From contig JAEZNO010000018.1 in assembly GCA_023441805.1 (NCBI GenBank), positions 124,001 to 188,000 of the forward strand: 64,000 nucleotides of DNA. Direction: 5' to 3'. The DNA is from Bacteroidota bacterium (GTDB taxonomy: Bacteria; Bacteroidota; Bacteroidia; Bacteroidales; Lentimicrobiaceae). The notes under the pieces were generated by a model. It was given only the letters and a program-made list of their open reading frames with translations, made no database searches and was not told where the DNA came from. Made by a program: the position numbers and the translations under genes. Shown piece by piece: positions 25,640-33,487 of the stretch; position 1 is the stretch's first letter; each line of letters opens with the position of its first letter.

Positions 25640-27196
25640 TCAAGTCTTATATGGCAACCATACCCTGAAAGTGGAACCCTTGCCTGGTTCACTCTCAACG
25701 GTGACTCTGCCTCCATGTTTTTCAACAATAAACTTTACATAGCTTAATCCCAAACCGAAGCCTTTAACATTATGCACATCACCGGTTGGAACCCTGTATA
25801 GTTTCTCAAATATCTTCTTCAGATTGGCTTTATTGATTCCAATGCCATTATCGGTAATGCTTATCTGCATTCCCTCGTTCTGATCCTGAGTGCTAATTGT
25901 AATTAATGGCTTTCGAGGAGAATACTTATTTGCATTATCGAGAAGATTATTAATGACATTGGTGATGTGAACCTTATCAGCAATTATGAACGGTTCAGTG
26001 GCATTCAGCTCTGTTTGAATGCTTCCGTCACGAATCTCAACCTGAATGGCAATTTTATGAGCTACATCCTCAATAATGTGGTGTATATCAATCTTTTCCT
26101 TCCTCAGATTCAATTGTCCCTTCTCAAGGATTGCAGTCTGAAGGATCTTTTCAGCCATCACACCAAGTCTCTTGTTTTCTTCGCTAATGATATCAATATA
26201 CGATTTCACGAACTCATCGCTTTTAGGGACTGAAGGGTCATTCAGTACCTCGCATGCTAACGACACTGTACTTATGGGTGTCTTGAATTCGTGAGTCATG
26301 TTATTGATGAAATCGTTCTTCATTTGTGATAGCTTCTTCTGTCGGAAAATGGTGATAATCACAAACATGAACGATAGAATAATAACAAGCATCAGGACAC
26401 CTGATATTGTTACCATACCGCTCATCTGCACAAGCAGATACCTGGTTTGATTCGGAAAATATAAAACCAGATAATCGTTGGGTGAGTAGTTATTAGCAGG
26501 GAATAGTCTGTAATACAGCCCGTCCTGCATAAGCTGTTGTCTGGCTGCAGGATCTTTCTCAATTACTACAAGGTTTCGTTGTTTGCTGTATATGCAAAAC
26601 TGGTACTTTGCATTAATGCCTTTGTTGTCGAGTGCATTTTTTAGTAAAGTATCTATCTTTCCCTCTGTAAGCCAGTTTTCGATATAAGGGGTGAAAGGAT
26701 TGTTGAACATTTCATCAAACACCTGATTCAACAGGAATGCTTTTTTACGATTCAGTTGCTTTGCCCTGTCGGTTAATGAAATGGTTGTATCTTTTATTGT
26801 ATCTTGTCCGGGATATTCAATTGATGATGAATCGGATTTCTTTACAAGCTTCCACTCATTATTTTCAATCACTTCATTCCATTCCTGTTTACGCTTATAA
26901 TTAAAACTACCACTCTGAATATGATCAGTGTTACCTGTTTCCAGATAAATCAGATAATCTAATGAGTCAATTGATCGTAACAGTATGTTGTATTCTATAT
27001 TCTTCTGTATCTGTCGATTAACTTCTTCTTTCTCGATTTTCAACATAACCTCACCAACTGCTTCTGCAACGCTTCTCCTGAAATTAGTTTCGCGAAGCTC
27101 CACTGCATTCTTTATCCAATAGGCCTGGATGCCTATCAGAATGACGATGGCGATGCTTACCAGAAGTGTAATCCACACTATAACCCGACTGTTCAT
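25640..27196 (-). CDS. rprX: Sensor histidine kinase, RprX-like
   Basis: A 518-residue membrane kinase. TM1 is residues ~7-27, a large periplasmic domain runs to ~258, TM2 ~259-284. The dimerisation box is MTHEFKTPIST with His302; N box NVINNLLDNANKY, then ITDNGIGIN and GFGLGLSYVKFIVEKHGG. There is no HAMP domain between TM2 and the dimerisation box. Length and layout match RprX. Upstream of its ATG lies the 316-bp region with the small-RNA candidate on the opposite strand. Confidence 0.9.
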   Translation of the reverse strand: MNSRVIVWITLLVSIAIVILIGIQAYWIKNAVELRETNFRRSVAEAVGEVMLKIEKEEVNRQIQKNIEYNILLRSIDSLDYLIYLETGNTDHIQSGSFNYKRKQEWNEVIENNEWKLVKKSDSSSIEYPGQDTIKDTTISLTDRAKQLNRKKAFLLNQVFDEMFNNPFTPYIENWLTEGKIDTLLKNALDNKGINAKYQFCIYSKQRNLVVIEKDPAARQQLMQDGLYYRLFPANNYSPNDYLVLYFPNQTRYLLVQMSGMVTISGVLMLVIILSFMFVIITIFRQKKLSQMKNDFINNMTHEFKTPISTVSLACEVLNDPSVPKSDEFVKSYIDIISEENKRLGVMAEKILQTAILEKGQLNLRKEKIDIHHIIEDVAHKIAIQVEIRDGSIQTELNATEPFIIADKVHITNVINNLLDNANKYSPRKPLITISTQDQNEGMQISITDNGIGINKANLKKIFEKLYRVPTGDVHNVKGFGLGLSYVKFIVEKHGGRVTVESEPGKGSTFRVWLPYKT

Positions 27197-27293
27197 ATTG
27201 CAAAGGTAAGTGACTGTTTTTCTGACTGTCCTGAGGTTAACATCTTTTAACGTTTGTTGTATTTGGTTAACAAGGCATCGGGAGTGGCTACAG

Positions 27294-27424
27294 TAACTTT
27301 GTAATGTCAGAAGTGATTGTCTGATACCAATGGATTTAGTGTTGTGTGTGTGAAACTATAAAATTGGTTTTGTTGTGTGAAAAAAGGCGAATGCAACTCA
27401 TCAGGAGTTGCATTCGCCTTTTTT
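27294..27424 (+). ncRNA. Candidate small RNA between the rprX-like and pgi genes
   Basis: A -7 element TAACTTTG (27294-27301) is followed about 80-120 bp later by a perfect 14-bp hairpin (27386-27399 with 27405-27418, loop ATCAG) and a six-T run to 27424. The hairpin also has an A run on its left side. The two flanking genes start on either side and point outwards, so this terminator does not end any visible gene. A separate pgi promoter begins just after it. The simplest reading is an independent transcript of about 115 nt, or a pgi leader attenuator. No open frame longer than seven codons was found in it. Confidence 0.45.
27381..27424 (+). terminator. Perfect 14-bp intrinsic terminator hairpin
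   Basis: GGCGAATGCAACTC (27386-27399) pairs fully with 27405-27418; a five-nt loop separates them and T residues run from 27419 to 27424. A five-A run precedes the stem, so it may work in both directions. Confidence 0.85.
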
Positions 27425-27444
27425 ATTATGTTTAAACAATGAAC

Positions 27445-27452
27445 TACCTTTG
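27445..27452 (+). promoter_or_regulatory. -7 promoter element (TACCTTTG) for pgi
   Basis: Exact TAnnTTTG match located after the terminator and 60 bp before the pgi ATG, giving a leader of roughly 50 nt. Confidence 0.55.
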
Positions 27453-27512
27453 CAGTTTATAGTTACAAATCCTATCATCTCATCTTCAATATCAAACTGA
27501 AACATATTCATA

Positions 27513-28865
27513 ATGACCGATCTTAAAGTAGATTTACGAGGACTGGAAGGCTTTATCGAAAAAGAGAACCTATATTCTTTTACCGAAGAACTGATCAGAC
27601 ATCAGGGTACTCTTCTGAATAAAACCGGAAAAGGCAACGATTTCCTGGGATGGATTACTCTTCCGGATGAGATTGACGAAGATATGTACCGCTCAATTGA
27701 AAATGATGCTCAATTGATTTCACAGTCTTCTGATCTTTATGTTGTTGTCGGAATTGGTGGCTCATATCTTGGAGCAAGAGCTGTTATTGAAGCTCTTCAA
27801 GATAATTTTGCTCATCTCCTGTCGAAGGATCACAGGGGAAAACCGTTTGTAGTATATGCAGGTAATAATATTTCGGAAGATTACCTTGCCGATTTATTGA
27901 AGGTTCTTGATCAGCGTGATTATTCACTTGCCGTCATCTCAAAAAGCGGCACAACTACCGAGCCTGCCATTGCCTTCAGAATCCTTCGTGCTCACCTTGA
28001 ACAGAAATATGGAAAAGAGGAGGCCCGTAAGCGAATTATAGCAATTACCGATAAGGCAAAAGGTGCACTCAAGGGCTTGGCTAATACTGAAGGTTACAAG
28101 ACATATGTGGTGCCCGATGATGTTGGTGGAAGATACTCGGTTCTCACTCCGGTTGGTCTGTTACCGATTGCCGTAGCAGGATTTGATATCAGACAACTGA
28201 TAGCAGGAGCTAAGGCAATGAAAGAAGTGGTAACTCAAAATAAAACTATCGATGATAACCCTGCATTCAAATATGTTGCAGCACGCAATGCCCTGTACAG
28301 AGCTGGAAAGCCTGTTGAAATAATGGTTAATTATCAACCATCACTTATTTATATAACTGAATGGTGGAAGCAGCTCTTTGGTGAAAGTGAGGGGAAACAA
28401 AACAGAGGAATCTTTCCTGCAGGCGTTAGTTTTACAACTGATCTGCACAGTATGGGTCAGTATATTCAGGAAGGCTTACGGGTAATATTCGAAACAGTAC
28501 TCAGCATCGGGAAACCACAAAAAGATTTAACTGTCCCGATGGATTCAGATGATTCTGACGGGCTAAACTTTGTAGCCGGACAGCGATTGCACCAGGTGAA
28601 CAGGGAAGCAGAGCTCGGGACCTTACTTGCCCACATGGATGGAGGGGTTCCCAATATTGTAATCAGTCTGCCCGCCGTTAATGAGTTTACTCTCGGTCAA
28701 CTTATATATTTCTATGAGTTTGCATGCGCACTCTCAGGGTATGTCTTGGATGTTAATCCTTTTGACCAACCCGGTGTTGAAGCATACAAGAAAAATATGT
28801 TTGCCCTACTGGGTAAACCGGGTTTTGAAAAACAAGGAGAAGAATTAAGGAGCAGACTGAAGTAA
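27513..28865 (+). CDS. pgi: Glucose-6-phosphate isomerase
   Basis: A 450-residue enzyme interconverting glucose-6-phosphate and fructose-6-phosphate. It is of the shorter bacterial type (~450 residues, like Bacillus/Thermotoga). Motifs: VGIGGSYLGARAVIEAL, the sugar-phosphate loop ISKSGTTTEPAIAF, the GGRYSVLTPVGLLPIAVAGFD region and the late LIYFYEFACALSGYVLDVNPFDQPGVE with the catalytic region. With pgk it covers two glycolytic steps in the window, though not in one operon. Confidence 0.96.
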   Translation: MTDLKVDLRGLEGFIEKENLYSFTEELIRHQGTLLNKTGKGNDFLGWITLPDEIDEDMYRSIENDAQLISQSSDLYVVVGIGGSYLGARAVIEALQDNFAHLLSKDHRGKPFVVYAGNNISEDYLADLLKVLDQRDYSLAVISKSGTTTEPAIAFRILRAHLEQKYGKEEARKRIIAITDKAKGALKGLANTEGYKTYVVPDDVGGRYSVLTPVGLLPIAVAGFDIRQLIAGAKAMKEVVTQNKTIDDNPAFKYVAARNALYRAGKPVEIMVNYQPSLIYITEWWKQLFGESEGKQNRGIFPAGVSFTTDLHSMGQYIQEGLRVIFETVLSIGKPQKDLTVPMDSDDSDGLNFVAGQRLHQVNREAELGTLLAHMDGGVPNIVISLPAVNEFTLGQLIYFYEFACALSGYVLDVNPFDQPGVEAYKKNMFALLGKPGFEKQGEELRSRLK

Positions 28866-28879
28866 TATGATTTCGTGCA

Positions 28880-28908
28880 TTGTGATATGTATTCACTTGC
28901 TATCTTTG
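28880..28908 (+). promoter_or_regulatory. Promoter TTG-N18-TATCTTTG before the cytidylate kinase-like gene
   Basis: TATCTTTG (28901-28908) matches the -7 consensus, and TTG (28880-28882) is 18 bp upstream. The ATG follows at 28927. Confidence 0.55.
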
Positions 28909-28926
28909 TCATAAATAAGCTAAAAG

Positions 28927-29616
28927 ATGTATAATAACGACCTGCTGATTAAATATATGGTTGAGAGCTTCGACCGTAATCAACCAACTTATGTCAGCAA
29001 AGAAAGTGGACCGTTCATTACAATATCAAGGGAAATCGGATGCCAGGCCAATCTGTTGGCCAAAATGCTCAGGGATGAATTAAAGAAGAGAGGCCGGAAG
29101 TGGAGCATCCTGAATAAGGAGATTATAATGGAGTCGGCGAAGAAGCTTGATATGGAACCACGAAAAGTTCAGACTGTTTCCGAATCTGTCGACAGGACAA
29201 TGATGGATGAAGTACTTGCAGCTTTATCTACCAAATACTACAAGAGTGATCGCAAAGTGCGTCAGACAATTGCTAATGTTATCATATCTGCAGCACATGC
29301 CGGCAATGCAATCATCGTTGGCAGGGGAGGAGTAGCAATTACTCAGGGAATGCAGCCTTCTATCCATATTAAGTTATATGCTCCTCTCGAGTGGCGTCTG
29401 CAATCATTGATGGACAGGTTTCACGCTAACCGTGAACATATGCTTAAGGAGATAACGAAGATTGACCACAGAAGACACCGTTTGATTGTTAATGCATTAA
29501 AAGGCGCGGAGGACAATACTTTTCTCTATGACCTGCAAATTAACTCCAGTACTGTGACCCATAAGGAGATAGTAAGTCTTGTAATGGGACTTATTGAGGA
29601 ACGGTTTAAAAAGTAA
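28927..29616 (+). CDS. Cytidylate kinase-like family protein with degenerate nucleotide loop
   Basis: A 229-residue protein of the cytidylate kinase-like family (Pfam PF13189-like). It has the family opening FITISREIG but the following loop reads CQANLLAKML where relatives usually have a Gly-rich GSGGREIA-type segment. The middle carries IIVGRGGVAI and the region ending LIEERFKK. A mobile Arg-rich lid region RHRLIVNALKGAEDN is present. The degenerate loop suggests altered nucleotide binding or a regulatory role. It stands alone with its own promoter, 61 bp after pgi. Confidence 0.75.
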   Translation: MYNNDLLIKYMVESFDRNQPTYVSKESGPFITISREIGCQANLLAKMLRDELKKRGRKWSILNKEIIMESAKKLDMEPRKVQTVSESVDRTMMDEVLAALSTKYYKSDRKVRQTIANVIISAAHAGNAIIVGRGGVAITQGMQPSIHIKLYAPLEWRLQSLMDRFHANREHMLKEITKIDHRRHRLIVNALKGAEDNTFLYDLQINSSTVTHKEIVSLVMGLIEERFKK

Positions 29617-29692
29617 GGGTTAACTTAAGAATTTTATTTCAGCAACAACGGTCTTACCCCATGGGCAAACCTGAGTTGTAAACCGAAGCAGT

Positions 29693-30412
29693 CTATTTCT
29701 CAGCAACCATAACTGCTGCAGCCCCAAGCATCAGGGGAGTGCCTGTTGTTTTCCCGAAACCTGCATTCAGCAATAGTTCAGAAAGTTGTGGCAAAGTATA
29801 GTAATGATTAGCTGAATAAGCCAGATAATTGTATGCAGGTCTGTTTCCTGAAATCATCCCACCTATTGGTGCTGTAATTACATTATGATAAATGTGGTAA
29901 AAGAACCTTATAATCCTGTTAGCCGGCTGACTGGTTTCAACTATCACAAATCGCCCGCCGGGTTTTAGTACTCGTAATATTTCACTTATATGCAGCTGTG
30001 CATCAGGGTTCTCAAATGTAAGATTTCTGAAGCCAAATGCTATACCTATTGAGTCAAAGTAGTTGTCTTCAAAAGGCATATTACCGGCATCTCCCTGAAT
30101 AAGTTTCACTCTTTCTTTTCCAAATACAGCAACTTTTTGTTTTGCCCTTTCAAGCATTGTATGACTAAAATCAAGCCCGTACAATTCAGTTTGTGGAGAA
30201 GCCATTCTGGCAATATGCATAGTCAGGTCGGCAGTGCCACAACACAGGTCAAGTACTTTTGAAGGTTTATTACGCAAGAGCTCACGGGTTGCCTTAATCC
30301 TCCATTTTTCATCAAGATTAAGAGTAAGCACTCGGTTGAGGAAGTCATACTTTGGTGGGACTTCCGTAAAGATCTTTTGTGTAGGTCGTTGCCCGGTTTC
30401 GTCTGTAAACAT
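29693..30412 (-). CDS. menG: Demethylmenaquinone methyltransferase (MenG/UbiE)
   Basis: A 239-residue SAM-dependent enzyme catalysing the last step of menaquinone synthesis. The start region KIFTEVPPKYDFLNRVLTLNLDEKWR is the MenG/UbiE signature; the SAM motif is VLDLCCGTADLT, and later GIAFGFRNL and RVLKPGGRFVIVETS are also diagnostic. Start ATG at 30412. It is expressed from one side of a palindromic divergent promoter shared with the metallopeptidase gene. Confidence 0.93.
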   Translation of the reverse strand: MFTDETGQRPTQKIFTEVPPKYDFLNRVLTLNLDEKWRIKATRELLRNKPSKVLDLCCGTADLTMHIARMASPQTELYGLDFSHTMLERAKQKVAVFGKERVKLIQGDAGNMPFEDNYFDSIGIAFGFRNLTFENPDAQLHISEILRVLKPGGRFVIVETSQPANRIIRFFYHIYHNVITAPIGGMISGNRPAYNYLAYSANHYYTLPQLSELLLNAGFGKTTGTPLMLGAAAVMVAEK

Positions 30413-30428
30413 CTAATTGCAATAAAAT

Positions 30429-30448
30429 ACAAAAGTAATTACTTTTGT
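30429..30448. promoter_or_regulatory. Perfect 20-bp palindrome carrying back-to-back -7 elements
   Basis: ACAAAAGTAATTACTTTTGT is its own reverse complement. TACTTTTG, matching TAnnTTTG, is present on the plus strand at 30440-30447 and on the minus strand at 30430-30437. It lies between menG (minus, ATG 30412) and the metallopeptidase gene (plus, ATG 30469), so the two promoters overlap and face away from one another. Confidence 0.7.
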
Positions 30449-30468
30449 TACACTTAAAATCAAGAACC

Positions 30469-32517
30469 ATGTATAGAAACAGATTATTACCGTTGATATT
30501 GGTCGCGGTATTCATTGGAACAGTTTTCACTGCTATGGCTTCAACAGCAGGCGACAAAGGAAACATTGACAATTCAACTATGGAAAAAGTACAGGCCGAT
30601 TTACTTAAGAAATATGGCGACGGAGCCAAATTCCGTATTGAACGTGGAGTAAAACAAGCAGCTTCATTATGGCGTGAATCAGATGGTGATAAAAGTGCTT
30701 TTGAAGCTTTTTGTGCAGAAAACTTCATAGCAGATGAGGCAGCCCTCGAGAGGTTATACACAAAACTGGAGCGCAATTTTGAGGTATTCGCAGGTTACTT
30801 TAATATAATCGATCTGAAACTAAAGGAACCTATACATCTTACAGGTCCCGAAATTGAGCCTGTTGATATGATGTTTGGCGGCTATAATGTTGCAGCACAC
30901 CTCACTGATGATATGTTCGAAAATAAAATTGCTTTCATTACTGCACTAAATTTCCCTTATTATAGTCTGGAAGAAAAAACCACTCAGGGTGCTAACTGGT
31001 CGAGAAAGCAATGGGCATATGCACGTATGGGCGACAGATTTACATCAAGAATCCCTGCCGATATAGTAATGAATGCATCAAAAGTGCTTACCGAAGCCGA
31101 TACTTACATTTCGGAATACAATATTTTCATGGGGAATCTGCTCAATGCCAAGGGCAAGCAACTCTTCCCTGCTGACATGAAACTTATCACCCACTGGGGC
31201 TTACGCGATGAACTAAAGTCGAATTATGTCGGAGCAAATGGTCTTGAGAAACAGCGCATCATATACAGTGTAATGAAGCGGATTATTGATCAGAGCATAC
31301 CTTCACAGGTTATAAATAGCGGTACATATACATGGGATCCCGTAAGTAATAAGATATTTAAGGATGGTAAGGAGAGCCCGTCAACTCCCGAACCTGATGT
31401 AAGATATTCAGTATTACTCGGCAACTTTAAGGCACTGAGTGCAATGGATCCATACAGTCCGAATCTGCCAACTTACATCGACAGAGCATTTGAGGAGGGA
31501 ATGGAAATACCACAGGCTGATGTTGAGCGGTTATTTACTGAATTTGTCTCCTCACCCATGGTAAAAGAAGTAGGTGCATATATCAGTAAACAACTGGGAC
31601 GTAAGCTTGAGCCATTTGATATCTGGTACAACGGATTCAAATCAAGAGGTGGTTTGCCTGAAGAGCAACTTACTGCAATGACAGCCTCAAAATACCCCAA
31701 TCCTGCAGCATTTGAAGCTGACATGCCTAATATCCTCGTAAAGCTTGGATGGGATAAGAAGAAAGCTGAAGAGATTTCATCACTCATCGTTGTCGACCCT
31801 GCCCGTGGTTCAGGACATGCATGGGGTTCAGCCATGCGTAATGACTTTGCTCACCTGAGAACCCGCATTCAGGATAAAGGAATGGATTATAAAGGTTATA
31901 ATATTGCTGTTCATGAATTTGGACATAATGTTGAGCAGACTGTAACCATGAATGATGTTGATTATTATATGCTTCAGGGAGTTCCTAATACAGCATTCAC
32001 TGAGGCTGTTGCTTTCCTTTTCCAGAAACGCGACCTTGAATTGTTGGGTTTACCCAATTCTGATCCAAATAAGGAACATATGATGGCATTAGATAATTTC
32101 TGGGGAAGCTATGAAATAATGGGAGTTTCACTGGTTGATATGAAAGTGTGGAAATGGATGTATGCTAATCCAAATGCCACTCCTGCACAGCTTAAAGAGG
32201 CTGTTATCTCTGCTGCAAAGGAAGTTTGGAATGCTTACTATGCTCCGGTACTTGGTGGTAAAGACGAGCCAATTCTTGCAATCTACTCACACATGATTGA
32301 TAATCCACTATATCTTTCAAATTACCCGATGGGACATCTGATTGATTTCCAGATTGAACAACAGGTAAAAGGAAAATCACTTGCCGAAGAGTTCAACAGA
32401 ATGTACACTCAGGGACGCTTGGTGCCTCAGGTTTGGATGAAAAATGCTGTTGGTAGTGAGATATCAATTCAGCCCACTCTGAATGCTGCTGCCGAAGCTT
32501 TAAAGGCCTTGAAATAA
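30469..32517 (+). CDS. Putative secreted zinc metallopeptidase, gluzincin type
   Basis: A 682-residue protein with a signal peptide (start MYRNRLLPLILVAVFIGT, cleavage near AMA). A zinc site HEFGH is followed 25 residues after its second His by Glu in TEAVAF, the HExxH...E spacing of gluzincins (M3/M32/M48-like). The remaining sequence is not one I recognise. It ends in an alpha-helical segment. The ATG at 30469 is used; an upstream TTG lies inside the -7 element. A terminator follows 35 bp after the stop. Confidence 0.75.
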   Translation: MYRNRLLPLILVAVFIGTVFTAMASTAGDKGNIDNSTMEKVQADLLKKYGDGAKFRIERGVKQAASLWRESDGDKSAFEAFCAENFIADEAALERLYTKLERNFEVFAGYFNIIDLKLKEPIHLTGPEIEPVDMMFGGYNVAAHLTDDMFENKIAFITALNFPYYSLEEKTTQGANWSRKQWAYARMGDRFTSRIPADIVMNASKVLTEADTYISEYNIFMGNLLNAKGKQLFPADMKLITHWGLRDELKSNYVGANGLEKQRIIYSVMKRIIDQSIPSQVINSGTYTWDPVSNKIFKDGKESPSTPEPDVRYSVLLGNFKALSAMDPYSPNLPTYIDRAFEEGMEIPQADVERLFTEFVSSPMVKEVGAYISKQLGRKLEPFDIWYNGFKSRGGLPEEQLTAMTASKYPNPAAFEADMPNILVKLGWDKKKAEEISSLIVVDPARGSGHAWGSAMRNDFAHLRTRIQDKGMDYKGYNIAVHEFGHNVEQTVTMNDVDYYMLQGVPNTAFTEAVAFLFQKRDLELLGLPNSDPNKEHMMALDNFWGSYEIMGVSLVDMKVWKWMYANPNATPAQLKEAVISAAKEVWNAYYAPVLGGKDEPILAIYSHMIDNPLYLSNYPMGHLIDFQIEQQVKGKSLAEEFNRMYTQGRLVPQVWMKNAVGSEISIQPTLNAAAEALKALK

Positions 32518-32552
32518 AACAGATTTATTAGATTTAATAATCTCCTGAATTC

Positions 32553-32583
32553 AGGCTGTCCCTCTCGGGATGGCCTTTTTTTA
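32553..32583 (+). terminator. Intrinsic terminator after the metallopeptidase gene
   Basis: An imperfect hairpin, AGGC-TGTCCC with GGGA-TGGCCT (32553-32576), then a run of T residues to 32583. Confidence 0.75.
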
Positions 32584-32650
32584 TACCTTTTAAGAGTTTT
32601 TGAGACAATGAAAGTGGTTGAGAGGCAGTATCTTTAGAAGTGGGTTTGGA

Positions 32651-32729
32651 GAGGGTTGACTGACGCTTGGGTGAGGGTTGGATGACCATTACCGTCAATC
32701 AACCCTCACCCAAGCGTCTCCCAACCCTC
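32651..32729. repeat. Nested inverted repeat with GAGGGTTG/CAACCCTC units
   Basis: An 18-bp perfect inverted repeat, ACGCTTGGGTGAGGGTTG (32663-32680) with 32700-32717, surrounds a 19-nt loop. Outer copies GAGGGTTG (32651) and CAACCCTC (32722) extend the symmetry, giving a composite palindrome of about 79 bp. It lies in a 322-bp stretch without genes between the metallopeptidase terminator and the P-loop kinase. No T run follows, so it is not a simple terminator. Confidence 0.8.
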
Positions 32730-32816
32730 AGTCAATATATGCCCAACTCTAAACGCGAAAAGGTCTTTACAACAAAATGTATATCAATGAACCACATTGA
32801 ACCAAAACTATTTTAC

Positions 32817-32824
32817 TACCTTTG
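32817..32824 (+). promoter_or_regulatory. -7 promoter element (TACCTTTG)
   Basis: Exact TAnnTTTG match 15 bp before the ATG of the P-loop kinase. A TTG inside it opens the same frame but would not be translated if this is the promoter. Confidence 0.55.
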
Positions 32825-32839
32825 ACAAAAAGAAGGCTA

Positions 32840-33394
32840 ATGCTTATTATTGGAATAACAGGCACTTTGGGTGCAGGTAAAGGAACAATAGTTGATTTTC
32901 TTGTTAGAAAGTGGAATTTCAAACATCTGTCTGTTAGGGAATATCTGTTAAAGGAAATTGAAAAGGCAGGATTGCCACAAAATCGTGATTCAATGGTGGT
33001 AGTGGCAAATAAACTCAGGGCTGAAAATTCACCCTCATTTATCGTTGATGAACTTTATGATGAAGCAGCAACAGGTCAGCATAATTGTATAATTGAAAGC
33101 ATTAGAACTCCGGGTGAAGTCATGTCTCTACGTGAGAAGGGAAATTTCTGTCTTTTTGCAGTAGATGCAAATCCTGAATTACGCTATCAACGCATCACAC
33201 TTCGAAATTCAGAAACCGATAGCATCGACTATCAAACATTTCTGGATAATGAGAAGCGTGAAATGGATTCAACCGACCCCAATAACCAGAATATCAGAAA
33301 GTGCATGCAATTGGCAGCTTACTGTTTTGAAAATAATGGTACTGTTGATGAATTAGAGCAAAAAGTTGATGAGGTCATCACGAAATTGCTGTAA
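32840..33394 (+). CDS. P-loop nucleotide/CoA kinase-like protein
   Basis: A 184-residue P-loop protein starting at ATG 32840, preceded by AGAAGG. Walker A reads GTLGAGKGT (near residue 8). A second conserved stretch NCIIESIRTPGEVMSLRE is followed by FAVDANPELRYQRI, similar to dephospho-CoA kinase/nucleotide kinase-like proteins that have an R-P-E switch. Substrate is not clear. It converges with the M16 peptidase gene over a bidirectional terminator. Confidence 0.8.
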   Translation: MLIIGITGTLGAGKGTIVDFLVRKWNFKHLSVREYLLKEIEKAGLPQNRDSMVVVANKLRAENSPSFIVDELYDEAATGQHNCIIESIRTPGEVMSLREKGNFCLFAVDANPELRYQRITLRNSETDSIDYQTFLDNEKREMDSTDPNNQNIRKCMQLAAYCFENNGTVDELEQKVDEVITKLL

Positions 33395-33433
33395 TGATGT
33401 AATTGACTTTTTAGTTAATTTCCAGATATAAAA

Positions 33434-33468
33434 AAAAGAGGCTGAATCGTAGTGATCCAGCCTCTTTT
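33434..33468. terminator. Bidirectional terminator between convergent genes
   Basis: AAAAGAGGCTG (33434-33444) pairs perfectly with CAGCCTCTTTT (33458-33468) around a 13-nt loop. A tract precedes and T tract follows, so it can end both the P-loop kinase transcript and the M16 peptidase transcript. Confidence 0.88.
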
Positions 33469-33487
33469 AATTTATCGATCGTATTAA

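Noticed and set aside
30445..30468. TTG start for the metallopeptidase gene
   Set aside because: It lies in the palindromic -7 element. The ATG at 30469 gives a clean signal peptide.
32822..32839. TTG start upstream of the P-loop kinase ATG
   Set aside because: It overlaps the TACCTTTG -7 element; the ATG at 32840 has an AGAAGG sequence before it.
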